A stretch of 54,214 bases of DNA from Terriglobia bacterium (GTDB taxonomy: Bacteria; Acidobacteriota; Terriglobia; Terriglobales; Acidobacteriaceae), in NCBI GenBank assembly GCA_020073645.1, contig JAIQET010000027.1, forward strand, positions 1 through 54,214. Reading direction: 5' to 3'. A program made the translations under genes and the position numbers. The stretch's first letter is position 1. Each line of letters opens with the position of its first letter. The notes beneath the pieces are model-generated. The model was not told where the DNA came from and did no database searches. It worked only from the letters and a program-made list of their open reading frames with translations. Shown here in pieces: positions 8,053-15,841 of this stretch.

Positions 8053-9028
8053 ACTGCTTCCAATTGGCAACGTCGACATCCCTTTGTCCCTGCACGCGGG
8101 GGTCCTCTAGCAGATTTGTTAAGGCGTTAGCGGGTACAATGGTTGCAATGCCGCTATTAGCCTCCGTCTCGCCTCTGACCGTCGTGGCAATCTCAAGCTG
8201 AAACTCTTCTTTCTCAGTGAACATCCCGCTAACAACACCGAGGAAGAAGTACTGATCCCCGCTTATTCTGTTCCCCTGTATTCCGCCGAGGTTAACGAAA
8301 ACGGGCGAACCGCTGTTCCCGTGGAAAATGTGAACGTCGCCGAGATATAGTGTCCCGCGTTTTCCAGTCGTGGTGATCATCTGCTCATCGGGCATCATCG
8401 CCAGTACCCCCTCACGGATGATCGGCTGCATTCTTTGCACGCCAGGGAATTGGTAGAAGAACCCAGTAAACACGATCCTCGTGCCTTCCGAAATGTCCCT
8501 ATTCTTGACAACGTCGTCACTTGCAAATATTTCCAGTGGGATCGCCAGATAGTCAACCTTCTTTCCCTCTGGAAGAAGAGGTAGAAGGGCCAAGTCTACT
8601 GACTCATCGGTCGGGACGATCCACGGAACATTGCCGCTGGTATTAAGGGGCACCACGAGAGACGAGCCATCCCTGGTGTTCACCCGCGCGCTTATGGACT
8701 TTACTTCCAATGGGATTCTTGTTTCGTCATCCCAGCACATCGCCACGTGACGGTTGGTAACTAGGTAAGTGAAACCTCCCCCGTCACCTAGCCTCTTGTC
8801 GGGGTACCACACGAAAAAGCCCGTTCCTTTGATGTCTTTGAACGCGGTTCCACTCTTGCAAACAAGCTCCAGGAAGACCACAGTCTTTCTGATCTCTTTG
8901 TAAAAGGGGAGACGTTGCGGTTCGGGTGGGGTCGCGGTCGCCGGCGTCTGTGCGGGGTTTGGCGCTTGAGCGAGGGCCGACACCATGCCCACGAGCGTGA
9001 TCATTAATGCAAGAAGCAGTTGTCGCAT
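8045..9028 (-). CDS. Exported trypsin-like (S1 family) serine peptidase
   Basis: 327 residues from the ATG that follows CAAGGAGGACC; the frame is open upstream to 9394 but only this start gives a signal peptide (MRQLLLALMITLVGMVSALAQ). The chymotrypsin-fold triad is visible: His94 in VTNRHVA, Asp145 in SVDLALL and Ser239 in HGNSGSPVF. It has no PDZ domain and is shorter than DegP. A Pro/Thr-rich linker (about 22-38) follows the signal peptide. It probably acts in the periplasm. It is in the putative tRNA island, with visibly lower GC than the flanks. Confidence 0.9.
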   Translation of the reverse strand: MRQLLLALMITLVGMVSALAQAPNPAQTPATATPPEPQRLPFYKEIRKTVVFLELVCKSGTAFKDIKGTGFFVWYPDKRLGDGGGFTYLVTNRHVAMCWDDETRIPLEVKSISARVNTRDGSSLVVPLNTSGNVPWIVPTDESVDLALLPLLPEGKKVDYLAIPLEIFASDDVVKNRDISEGTRIVFTGFFYQFPGVQRMQPIIREGVLAMMPDEQMITTTGKRGTLYLGDVHIFHGNSGSPVFVNLGGIQGNRISGDQYFFLGVVSGMFTEKEEFQLEIATTVRGETEANSGIATIVPANALTNLLEDPRVQGQRDVDVANWKQSK

Positions 9029-9159
9029 CTCTGTAGGGTCCTCCTTGTTGAAAAAGAACGTACCTCCGGCTACTTCTTGCAGCCCTAATTCTTGCAGATC
9101 GCTGCCGGAGCCTTGATGCAGCACGGCTGGGAGTGCACCGGGGAGCCTGCGGTAGGTTC

Positions 9160-9375
9160 CTAGCGAATCTGGGGCCAGGAAAGCGTGCTTATAGTCGCCG
9201 TGCTGTTCCCCGACGCGAAGATCGAGACGGCCGTGGTCGGCATGATCGGTGCCTCGGAATGCAGGTGGGGCAGGTCGAACTCCCGCCCGCTGTGGAAGAG
9301 GCCAAGGGCCACCATCAAGAGCACCGTGCACGCCGCGATTTTTTGATGCCGAGTTCCCAGCCAGACGTTTCCCAT
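9160..9375 (-). CDS. Small single-span membrane protein, unknown function
   Basis: 71 residues, starting at an ATG 9 nt after GGAG. The N-terminus MGNVWLGTRHQK is followed by a hydrophobic segment (IAACTVLLMVALGLFH) and a 40-residue tail ending STATISTLSWPQIR. The frame is open further upstream to 9492, but the ribosome site supports this start. It lies between the trypsin-like peptidase and the secreted protein on the same strand within the island. I recognise no family. Confidence 0.5.
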   Translation of the reverse strand: MGNVWLGTRHQKIAACTVLLMVALGLFHSGREFDLPHLHSEAPIMPTTAVSIFASGNSTATISTLSWPQIR

Positions 9376-9421
9376 TTCCCAGTTCTCCTGCCAAAACGGT
9401 CCTGAATCTGATCCCCAGCCA

Positions 9422-9868
9422 CTACTTCGGCGGATTTGGACTGATCGACTTAATGGGTGGGAAGTTGTAGCCCGCATCATTAACAATCTCAATCGTGACC
9501 TTTTCGCTGAAGTCTTTCGGGTAGTTATAGCTCCGGCCGGCGGGTGAATGCACCGCTGTGACCTGGATTAGTTGGTACTTGCCGGTAGCTGCGTTGTTCG
9601 GGATCGTGCCGTTAACCTCGAAGAGGCCGGGCGAAACGCTTTTCATGCCCGAAAGGGTGAAACCGCTCGAAAAACCTGCTTGGTCTTTCTTCATCTCCTC
9701 CTGAAGTTGAAATGAAACAGTTAACCCGGTTAGTTCCGGGTTCCCGTCAAAGCGGACGTAGTAGTGGAGCGGATCTCCCGGTTTGAAGTGTTGAGACATC
9801 ATCGGGGCTTCCTGGGCCACGATGGTGCCTACCATGACGACGAGCACAAATAACGCATACCTGAACAT
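9422..9868 (-). CDS. Exported beta-rich protein of unknown function
   Basis: 148 residues from the ATG after CGAAGGAGTGCGG. A signal peptide (FRYALFVLVVMVGTIVAQ) leads into a domain alternating hydrophobic and polar residues, with LHYYVRFDGNPELTG, GLFEVNGTIPNNAATG and KVTIEIVNDAG. This recalls an immunoglobulin-like or C2-like beta sandwich. The end is proline-rich (SISPNPPK). It is in the island, co-directional with the peptidase and the small membrane protein, which may form one unit. Confidence 0.75.
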   Translation of the reverse strand: MFRYALFVLVVMVGTIVAQEAPMMSQHFKPGDPLHYYVRFDGNPELTGLTVSFQLQEEMKKDQAGFSSGFTLSGMKSVSPGLFEVNGTIPNNAATGKYQLIQVTAVHSPAGRSYNYPKDFSEKVTIEIVNDAGYNFPPIKSISPNPPK

Positions 9869-10190
9869 CTTTTCCGCACTCCTTCGGCCAGCATTTTCAA
9901 AGCAAGAGTAGCATGATCGCACAGCGAAGAAAAGGAGAAAACGTAGCTGCCGAGACAAGGTGGCACCCTCGGAACGGCAGCACCCTGGTGAGGTATTCTG
10001 CCGTTGGCCTTGTCGAGGAGATGGAACGCCTGGAGAGGGGCTACGAAAAGCCCGCAGAGTCCGCCGACTAGCACCTCTTCATAACATCTTCATAACAACC
10101 GCGCCCAAAAGCGCCCTCTTCCGCCTAGCGTCGAACTTGGAAAATCGCTGACGCCGTTGGGGTTTAGCCGTTTGTGGTTTCAGGGACCGG
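9869..10190. other. Intergenic end of the island, with an 11-bp tandem repeat
   Basis: No supported gene. It should contain the promoter for the minus-strand secreted-protein gene. TCTTCATAACA occurs twice in tandem at 10076-10097, about 95 bp from the right att-like copy. Such short direct repeats near an att site could be integrase arm sites, but that is speculative. Confidence 0.3.
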
Positions 10191-10230
10191 AATCCATTGG
10201 TCCCAGGTTCAAATCCTGGCGGGCCCACCA
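10191..10230 (+). repeat. attR-like copy: detached 3' end of the tRNA
   Basis: Forty bases identical to 7099-7138, including CCA. The 5' half of a tRNA is absent upstream (the preceding bases are GGGACCGG, not part of a tRNA), so this is not a functional tRNA. Together with the intact gene it brackets the 3.1-kb putative island. Confidence 0.8.
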
Positions 10231-10423
10231 TCTGCTTCCAACCGGTTAGCACCGTCGGTGCGACAAGATGTCCCCACCGGCCGCCCTGCGGGCGGCCCAG
10301 ATCGAGCTCTGGCGCGAGGCCCGGTGGCACGACCCTTGTGATTGGGCAGCTTTGTGCTGCAAGGGGAGTGGCAGTAAGCCAATTACTCCGCGACCAGATC
10401 CTGGCCGATGCAAGCAAGCCAGG

Positions 10424-10585
10424 TCAGCTCTTCTTCGACGTCACCGCGAAGAACGCCACTGGCTCCTGCTCTACGTGCTTGCTGCCGCAATGCGGGCAAG
10501 TCACCAGTTTGTCGTGCTCCGGCAGGGTCAGGATCTTCTCGAATGACTTATGGCAGTCCAGGCAGAGGTAATCGTAAACTGGCAT
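10424..10585 (-). CDS. FmdB-type small zinc ribbon protein
   Basis: 53 residues, MPVYDYLCLDCHKSFE..., after a GGAGGAAAAAAC ribosome site. Two Cys pairs, CLDC and CPHC, form a zinc ribbon, and the start MPVYDYLC is typical of the FmdB or CxxC_CxxC_SSSS putative regulatory family. The C-terminal KKS is short compared with longer family members. The function of the family is not established; regulatory or nucleic-acid roles have been proposed. Intergenic sequence from 10231 to 10423 separates it from the att-like copy. Confidence 0.85.
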   Translation of the reverse strand: MPVYDYLCLDCHKSFEKILTLPEHDKLVTCPHCGSKHVEQEPVAFFAVTSKKS

Positions 10586-10661
10586 GTTTTTTCCTCCGGC
10601 GCGCGGCCGCTGAGCACATCGTCAGTGGAAGCCGGACAGTCTCTAGGCATTCCTCCCCACA

Positions 10662-11090
10662 CTATTGCATCATCAGGAGCTTGCCTTGGGAATCCCGGAA
10701 AGTGATGCTTTCATTCCCGCGAATAATCTCCCGCGCAATCAGGTCGTCGTTGCCATGGAAGCGAATCTTCGAGCCCACTACTTCGATCTGATCGCCGGGA
10801 GCGAACTTCAGGTTTTGACTGCGCATGATCCGAGCCGGGGCGAGGTGCACCTGCACCACGCCGTCACCAGTCTTCAGCAGCAGGTGATCGCCCATCTCGC
10901 CTTCGCTTACCGGGCAAGCAAACTCCTGGACTTCCTGCACCACCCCTCGGACCACCACCTCGTTAGCCGGGTTGTAGAGGGCGGCGCCCTGGGCCAGGGG
11001 GCGATGAAAGCTGACGCCGAAGACCATCAGCAGGACGGCAATTACCGCCACCGCGAAGATCATCCCTATGAACAAGCTGGAAAGTTTCAT
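10662..11090 (-). CDS. Membrane-anchored OB-fold-like protein
   Basis: 142 residues. The ATG follows AAAAGGAGAGACGGCC. An N-terminal transmembrane segment (LFIGMIFAVAVIAVLLMVFGV) is followed by a compact beta-rich domain: VVVRGVVQEVQEFACPVSEG, GDHLLLKTGDGVVQVHLAP, FAPGDQIEVVGSKI and REIIRGNESITFRD. This order resembles a nucleic-acid-binding-like OB fold (tRNA_anti or BOF type). It is probably anchored in the inner membrane facing the periplasm. No defined function. It lies 59 bp downstream of the Hsp20-like gene on the same strand. Confidence 0.75.
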   Translation of the reverse strand: MKLSSLFIGMIFAVAVIAVLLMVFGVSFHRPLAQGAALYNPANEVVVRGVVQEVQEFACPVSEGEMGDHLLLKTGDGVVQVHLAPARIMRSQNLKFAPGDQIEVVGSKIRFHGNDDLIAREIIRGNESITFRDSQGKLLMMQ

Positions 11091-11149
11091 GGCCGTCTCT
11101 CCTTTTCGTGACTTGCCGGTTTCGGCCACCACTGACGGAAGCGGCCTGC

Positions 11150-11677
11150 TCAAGCGACCTTGAGCTGGGTTTTGGTCATATGCTTGACGGCTTTGGGCAG
11201 CTCAAACTGGAGCATGCCTCCCTGCAACTCGATTCGAGCCGCCTCGGGCACTACCTCGCTGGCAAGCTCGATGAAACGCAAGATGGTGTCGGGATACAAG
11301 TCGACGTAGACGTTTTTCGATCCCTCGATTTCGGGCGCGCTCACGTCCTTCTTGCCCAGGATGGTGATGCGGCGAGGCTCGATGCTGACACGCAGTTCAT
11401 TGTCCGCAAAGCCCAGAACATTGGCGCGAACCCGTATCCGGTCCCGGGATTGCGAGATGGCAACCGAAACCGGCCGGAGCAGCTCGGACTGCGCCCGGAA
11501 CCAGTCCTCCCAGTCATGGCCGTGCTCCCGGCCACGGGCTTCGAACAACTCGTAGGCGCGACGCGCGATCGCCAGTTGCACTTGTTGTGCGTCCCACTGA
11601 ACACTGGCGGGATCAGCTGGGGTCAAGGTGGTAGACGTAGGCTCCGCTTGGGGTTGGGACAGCTCCCGGGACTTCAT
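11150..11677 (-). CDS. DUF2934 and Hsp20-like (alpha-crystallin) fusion protein
   Basis: 175 residues from the ATG after CGAAGGAGGTGTT. The N-terminal part contains a DUF2934 motif (IARRAYELFEARGREHGHDW), a short helical module frequent in Acidobacteriota and Proteobacteria. From about residue 70 an alpha-crystallin-like beta domain follows (RIRVRANVLGFADNELRVSI, RRITILGKKD, FELPKAVK). Small heat shock proteins hold unfolded proteins; whether this divergent version does so is unknown. The usual C-terminal I-x-I motif is not seen; the end is MTKTQLKVA. Confidence 0.8.
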   Translation of the reverse strand: MKSRELSQPQAEPTSTTLTPADPASVQWDAQQVQLAIARRAYELFEARGREHGHDWEDWFRAQSELLRPVSVAISQSRDRIRVRANVLGFADNELRVSIEPRRITILGKKDVSAPEIEGSKNVYVDLYPDTILRFIELASEVVPEAARIELQGGMLQFELPKAVKHMTKTQLKVA

Positions 11678-11866
11678 AACACCTCCTTCGGATACAACTG
11701 TGAAAGAGGTTCGCTCATGCCTGGTGTCTCGATCGGCAGAGGCTGTAGCGAGCCGCCGTCGGATTGTCATGTGTGCTTCAGGGCACACCCGCACACCATA
11801 ATTGTCCTGCTAGCTGTCAAACGGTGCCGTGACGGGTGTCACCAGCGGATGTGTCACGCGAAACAA

Positions 11867-11894
11867 GTACCCAGTACCAAGTACCCGGTACCGA
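11867..11894 (+). repeat. Heptanucleotide tandem repeat (GTACCNN x4)
   Basis: Four 7-base units, GTACCCA, GTACCAA, GTACCCG and GTACCGA, end about 60 bp upstream of the yggX start. The 7-base period excludes coding. It belongs to the family of degenerate heptad arrays found in many gaps of this window. Confidence 0.85.
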
Positions 11895-11954
11895 GTTGAA
11901 AACCAAGGTCCTCCCCTATGAGATAATTTTCGCTCTACATCTTGTGAGGAGAGC

Positions 11955-12233
11955 ATGGCTGAGCGCAAAGTTTTCTGCGTCAAGTTGAAGAAGGAACTTC
12001 CCGGTCTGGACGAGCCGCCCTTCGATACCGAACTGGGCAAGAAAATCTACGAAAACGTCTCCCAGGAAGCCTGGAACCAGTGGATGGAATTCTGCAAGAT
12101 GCTGCTCAACGAGTACCGCCTGAACCCCGCGCGCCGGGAGGACCAGGAGGCTATCGTCAAGCAGATGGAGCAGTTTTTCTTCGGCCAGGGTGCGGCTCCT
12201 CCGGCAGAGTACGTGCCGCCCGCGCAGAAGTAA
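11955..12233 (+). CDS. yggX: Fe(2+)-trafficking protein YggX
   Basis: 92 residues with ATG after TGAGGAGAGC. The sequence matches the YggX family from its start (RKVFCVKLKKELPGLDEPPF, with the conserved N-terminal Cys) through QEAWNQWMEFCKMLLNEYRL to the FFFGQG end, plus a short Pro/Ala-rich tail. YggX is a small cytoplasmic protein linked to iron trafficking and protection of Fe-S clusters from oxidants. Family length is about 90. The gene stands alone, far from the ISC operon in this window. Confidence 0.95.
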   Translation: MAERKVFCVKLKKELPGLDEPPFDTELGKKIYENVSQEAWNQWMEFCKMLLNEYRLNPARREDQEAIVKQMEQFFFGQGAAPPAEYVPPAQK

Positions 12234-12291
12234 ACCCTATCGTGCCGCTGAGAACATAGCTGGCTGCGTCTCGACCCCGGGTTGGCGGGGC

Positions 12292-12795
12292 TCAAAAATG
12301 CAGCACGATGCCCGTCGAGAACCGGAAATCATTTTGCGTGTTGCTGAAGAACCGGGTTTGCACGAAATCCCCCTGAAACCGCCAGCCGACCGCCGGGATC
12401 AATTTGTAATCCACTCCTCCGCCCAGGGCAGTGGCAAAAGAAGTATCGGAAGCCGAGACGGCATTCAGGTTCTCGTGGCCTGCTCCGAACAAGGCATGGG
12501 CGAAGGGAGTGATCTTGCCCACCGAAACGGACACCCGCGGACCAAACAGGAAGGTGTAGACCCTGGCGTCCGCATCAGACCCATAATGGCCGCTGACATC
12601 GGCCACAATTCCGACCCACGGTAAGACCTTGCCTTCGAGCGATCCCTCCCAGCCGTTCAGGTTGACACCATTGTTAGAGACCAGGTCTGCGCGCTGGTAC
12701 GAATATCCGAAAAAGACATTGCCTTTGGGCCCCTGAGCGGTGGCTGCAGTCGTGAACAGGAACAGGGTAAGCGCAATCACGGAAATTCTGAGCAC
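12292..12795 (-). CDS. Small outer-membrane beta-barrel protein
   Basis: 167 residues with a GTG start, 11 nt after GGAGG. A signal peptide (LRISVIALTLFLFTTAATAQ) precedes alternating amphipathic strands (NVFFGYSYQRADL, RVYTFLFGPRVSV, ALGGGVDYKLIP, FRFSTGIVLHF). The C-terminal aromatic Phe is the usual outer-membrane insertion signal. The size fits an eight-stranded OmpA-like barrel. There is no periplasmic peptidoglycan-binding domain. The role is likely structural or permeability-related. Confidence 0.88.
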   Translation of the reverse strand: MLRISVIALTLFLFTTAATAQGPKGNVFFGYSYQRADLVSNNGVNLNGWEGSLEGKVLPWVGIVADVSGHYGSDADARVYTFLFGPRVSVSVGKITPFAHALFGAGHENLNAVSASDTSFATALGGGVDYKLIPAVGWRFQGDFVQTRFFSNTQNDFRFSTGIVLHF

Positions 12796-12988
12796 AGAAA
12801 TATCCTCCTGTACGCATAAGGTGTCGCGATTGTGGCGGCAAAGTCCTTAGATGCACGGGCGGGACGAAGCGGTCACGGAAAAAATTGCCGCTCTAGCGCT
12901 GGAACCAGATATTTATTTCGATTTTCACGGTTCTGAAACCATCCACAGGCGTCGAACCTTTAGGATGAAAGTCGTCTGACGAACGAAA

Positions 12989-13010
12989 GCCCGCGCAGGC
13001 AAGCGCGGGC
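12989..13010 (+). terminator. GC-rich stem-loop upstream of the STAS gene
   Basis: Perfect 8-bp stem GCCCGCGC / GCGCGGGC with a 6-nt loop. It lacks a T tract on either side, so it may be a structural element in the leader of the STAS gene rather than a classical terminator. Confidence 0.35.
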
Positions 13011-13045
13011 GCAACCCTTCTGGCCGGAACCTCAAGGAGTTGAAC

Positions 13046-13399
13046 GTGAAGTTGAATCTGCAAGTCTGCGCCAACGATGGTGTCACAATAGTCTATTGCA
13101 GGGGCCGCATCGCCTACGGCGAGGAAGCCGCCGCGCTCTCCGAAACCGTGGCGGAACTGTTGCCGCACTCGCGCCACGTGGTGCTTGAGCTGAGCGCGGT
13201 GGAGATGATCGACAGCGCCGGACTGGGAGAGTTGGTGCTCATCCTCATGTGGGCCCGCGCCAGCCAGTGTTCGATCAAGCTGGCTGCTCCGCCCAGGCAT
13301 ATTCGCAGCGTGCTGGAACTTACAAACCTGCATTCGGTATTCGAAATCTACCCTACCCTGAACGATGCCGCCTTGGCGTGCCGCGGGCAGGTCGCTTGA
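13046..13399 (+). CDS. STAS-domain anti-sigma factor antagonist
   Basis: 117 residues from GTG, which sits 6 nt after AAGGAG; a TTG two codons upstream overlaps the ribosome site and is less likely. The fold shows the SpoIIAA-type order: VTIVYCRGRIAYGEEAAAL, HVVLELSAVEMIDSAGLGEL and IKLAAPPRHIRSVLELTNL. The phosphorylatable Ser lies in IDSAGLGEL. Such proteins bind and release anti-sigma kinases. No partner kinase or phosphatase is adjacent, so the pathway is unknown. Confidence 0.93.
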   Translation: MKLNLQVCANDGVTIVYCRGRIAYGEEAAALSETVAELLPHSRHVVLELSAVEMIDSAGLGELVLILMWARASQCSIKLAAPPRHIRSVLELTNLHSVFEIYPTLNDAALACRGQVA

Positions 13400-13516
13400 A
13401 GGAGGGAAGAGGCGGGGCGATTTTTTCCACAAATCCCACAATTCTTTTATGGCATCTTTTCAATCGTAGTAAAATCAGATTTCCAGAAATGTCTGTCCCC
13501 TCCACGGGAGTCCGAA

Positions 13517-13768
13517 ATGGTCTCGAAGTGCGCCAACCCGGGCTGCTCGACCCCCTTCCTATACCTGCATGAGGGCAGGCTGTTTCGCTTCGAGACGGGA
13601 GTGGGAAACGGCTCGGCATCCGGGACCGAGGCCAACGGACGACAGCCCATGCGGCGGATAGAATTCTTCTGGTTGTGCGATCACTGTGCCGGCCGGATGA
13701 CCGTGGTCTTTGAAGAGGGCGCGGGGGTCAAGGTGTTGCCGCTGTCCCGCAGCCAACCGGCAGCCTGA
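13517..13768 (+). CDS. Small zinc-ribbon-like protein
   Basis: 83 residues, ATG 7 nt after CGGGAG. Paired cysteines (KCANPGC near the start, CDHC at about 54-57) suggest a treble-clef or zinc ribbon, with the conserved block STPFLYLHEGRLFRFET between them. I recall close sequences being common in Acidobacteriota as uncharacterised proteins. The start is likely right because the first Cys motif begins at residue 5. Confidence 0.8.
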   Translation: MVSKCANPGCSTPFLYLHEGRLFRFETGVGNGSASGTEANGRQPMRRIEFFWLCDHCAGRMTVVFEEGAGVKVLPLSRSQPAA

Positions 13769-13779
13769 CGGCCCGCCGT

Positions 13780-14550
13780 TCAGTGCGGCGCGGCCGCGTA
13801 TTTCCCACTCAGGGCGTTCCAGCGAATCTTCAGCATCTCGCCGAACATCCGAATCCCATCGCGCAGGGGGCTGATGCGGGTGCCCTCGCGATGGGCCCAG
13901 GCTACCGGCACCTCGGCCACACTAAAGCCAAATCGCTTAGCCAGGTAGAGCAACTCCGGATCGAATCCCCAGCGCTCGATCTTCTGTGCTGGAAAAATCG
14001 CCTGCCCGGCCCGCCGCGTAAAGGCCTTGAAGCCGCACTGCGTGTCCTTGAACTTCAGCCCCAGGGTGACGCGCAACAGCAGATTGAAGATGCGCCCGAA
14101 AAGTTGGCGGTAGAGAGGTTGCCTCTGGGTCTGCAGATGGCTCTGTAGCCAGCGCGACCCAATCGCGATGTCGGCGCCCTCAGCAATCGCGGTGAACAGC
14201 TTGTCCGCTTCTTCGATCGGCGAAGAAAGATCGGCATCGCTGAACAGCAGGATGTCGCCACCCGCGTGCAGCATGCCGTTGCGCACGCTGTATCCCTTGC
14301 CCCGATTGCCGGGGTTTTCCAGCAACCGTAACCTCGGATTTTTTTTCAGATAATCGTGGACGATCTCCGCGGTGTTGTCGCGCGATCCGTCGTTGACCAC
14401 GAGGACCTCTGCATCCCAGCCGCGCTGGGCGATGTAGGCAAGCACTCTTTCCAGCGAAGCTGCAATGCGCGCACACTCGTTAAAGGCGGGAATGACGATG
14501 CTGTAAGTCAGTCGTCGGTCGTCAGTCGTCAGTCGTTGGTCGTTAGGCAC
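13780..14550 (-). CDS. GT2 family glycosyltransferase (dolichyl-phosphate glucosyltransferase-like)
   Basis: 256 residues. The GT-A fold shows SIVIPAFNECARI, the nucleotide-binding VVNDGSRDNT, and LLFSDADLSSP with the DxD-like DAD, followed by IAIGSRWL, DTQCGFKAF and RWGFDPELL. This pattern is typical of Alg5-like polyprenyl-phosphate sugar transferases acting on undecaprenyl phosphate at the inner membrane. No C-terminal membrane helices are present. The first 15 or so residues are encoded by the 7-bp repeat array at 14504-14545, which also supplies the only plausible ATG. Confidence 0.92.
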   Translation of the reverse strand: MPNDQRLTTDDRRLTYSIVIPAFNECARIAASLERVLAYIAQRGWDAEVLVVNDGSRDNTAEIVHDYLKKNPRLRLLENPGNRGKGYSVRNGMLHAGGDILLFSDADLSSPIEEADKLFTAIAEGADIAIGSRWLQSHLQTQRQPLYRQLFGRIFNLLLRVTLGLKFKDTQCGFKAFTRRAGQAIFPAQKIERWGFDPELLYLAKRFGFSVAEVPVAWAHREGTRISPLRDGIRMFGEMLKIRWNALSGKYAAAPH

Positions 14551-14645
14551 GTGTTTCCGCTAGGGGTTCCAGCACTTTGGACAAACAGTTTCAGGGAAAG
14601 TTTGCAGTAAGTCAAAAGAGCTGACGACCGGCGACCGACGACTGC
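14504..14645. repeat. Inverted pair of heptad arrays (GTCGTCA / TGACGAC)
   Basis: Left array: at least five 7-base units GTCGTC(A/G) or GTCGTT(G/A) at 14511-14545. Right array: TGACGAC, CGGCGAC and CGACGAC at 14622-14642, which is the reverse complement of the left unit. The arms could pair around a 76-nt spacer. The left arm overlaps the 5' end of the glycosyltransferase gene; the right arm touches the end of the response regulator gene. Confidence 0.85.
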
Positions 14646-14647
14646 CT

Positions 14648-15631
14648 CTACGCCACTTGCCGCAGCTTCTCGAGCATGGAGAGGAACTCGAGCACCAGTT
14701 CCTCGTCCCACAGGCCGGTGCGGGCCTCGTCGCGCATGGTAAGTGCCGCCTGCTCATGGCCGAGCGCGGGCTTGTAGGGGCGGGCCGTGCGCAGGGCGTC
14801 ATAGACGTCAACCACCTGCAGGATACGGGGCAGCAAGGGGATTTCTCCTTTGCGCAGGCCATCGGGATAGCCGCTGCCATCGGAGTGTTCGTGGTGGTTG
14901 CGGATGATCGGCAGCACCAGGCGTAGCGACTTGAGCGGCTTACAGATGTTCTCCCCCGTGACGGGATGCTGCTTCATGACGACCCACTCTTCCGGAGTCA
15001 GGTTCGATCCCTTCTTCAGAACTTCGTCCGGCACGGCGATCTTGCCCAGATCGTGCAGGTAGCCGCCGCGCCGCAAGGCCACGATGGACTCTTCTTCCAG
15101 CCCGAGATGACGGCCCAGGTTGGTGGCATTCCGCGCCAGGCGTTCGCAGTGACCTTCGGTGTAGGGATCGCGGCTCTCCACGCTCCGGCCCAGGCTGCAG
15201 ATCACCGACTCCGCGGTCTCCAGTTCGTCGGTGAACTCTTTGAGTTTGAGCAACGACCGGACGCGGGCAAACAACTCTTCCGCGAAAATGGGCTTGTTGA
15301 GAAAATCGTCGGCGCCGGCTTCAATGCCCCGCAGCTTGTCTTCGCGATCGCTTAAGCCGGTGATCAGCACGAAGGGAATGAGCCGGGTGTCAGGATTATC
15401 TTTGAGTTCGCGGCACAGTTCGTACCCCGACTTGCCGGGCATGACCACGTCGGAGAGGATCACGTCCGGGGGCTGGCGGAGAATCTCGTCCTCAGCGTGG
15501 GCTGCGTCCTGCACCGCTACCACTTCGTACCCTTGCGTGGAAAGCAACTCCCGCATCAGCACCATGGTGTCCGGGTTGTCGTCTACCACCAGTACGCGCG
15601 GCGCGGGCCGGCGCAGCGAAATGTCCCCCAT
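14648..15631 (-). CDS. Response regulator with HD-GYP output (RpfG-like c-di-GMP phosphodiesterase)
   Basis: 327 residues from the chosen ATG; an in-frame ATG at 15691 and a GTG at 15706 are alternatives, none with a strong ribosome site. The receiver domain (12-125) has acidic VDD, phospho-acceptor Asp61 in VILSDVVMPG and Lys113 in FLNKPI. The HD-GYP domain has YLHDLGKIAVP (His193-Asp194), an HH pair at 246-247 and the GSGYP signature at 252-256. It degrades c-di-GMP when phosphorylated by an unknown kinase. No kinase gene is adjacent. It is cytoplasmic. Confidence 0.94.
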   Translation of the reverse strand: MGDISLRRPAPRVLVVDDNPDTMVLMRELLSTQGYEVVAVQDAAHAEDEILRQPPDVILSDVVMPGKSGYELCRELKDNPDTRLIPFVLITGLSDREDKLRGIEAGADDFLNKPIFAEELFARVRSLLKLKEFTDELETAESVICSLGRSVESRDPYTEGHCERLARNATNLGRHLGLEEESIVALRRGGYLHDLGKIAVPDEVLKKGSNLTPEEWVVMKQHPVTGENICKPLKSLRLVLPIIRNHHEHSDGSGYPDGLRKGEIPLLPRILQVVDVYDALRTARPYKPALGHEQAALTMRDEARTGLWDEELVLEFLSMLEKLRQVA

Positions 15632-15841
15632 CTCTCTATAAGACTGGAAAAGCGACCTAGAAGTTGTCCGGGATTTCTGGAAGGGGCTCATGCCGGCGGT
15701 CAACACCCTATTGTAAAGGATTCACACCGCAACAATAGGTTACAGCGCATGGGCAGTCGATTTTCCCACTTGGGGACTGGCAAGCCGGCGATGTGTCATC
15801 CGACCTTGATCCTGTCTTCGTCCAGTGCTAACGCTGAGGGC

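Larger units (their letters stand above)
7139..10230. mobile_element. Putative 3.1-kb tRNA-integrated genomic island without an integrase
   Basis: The segment lies between the intact tRNA 3' end (7099-7138) and an exact 40-base copy of it (10191-10230), the arrangement left by site-specific integration at a tRNA gene. Cargo: an alpha/beta hydrolase, a trypsin-like peptidase, a small membrane protein and a secreted protein. A 36-codon recombinase-like remnant sits just inside the left end. The peptidase and secreted-protein genes look less GC-rich than the flanks. No intact integrase remains, so it is presumably fixed. A tandem tRNA duplication with decay of the second copy is the main alternative. 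Confidence 0.65.

Noticed and set aside
10191..10230. A second functional tRNA gene
   Set aside because: Only the 3' 40 bases are present; the acceptor 5' strand, D arm and anticodon are missing.
10079..10417. 112-codon minus-strand ORF reading GPPGFEPGTNGFRSL
   Set aside because: This string is the well-known translation of the reverse complement of a tRNA 3' end; it arises from the att-like copy.
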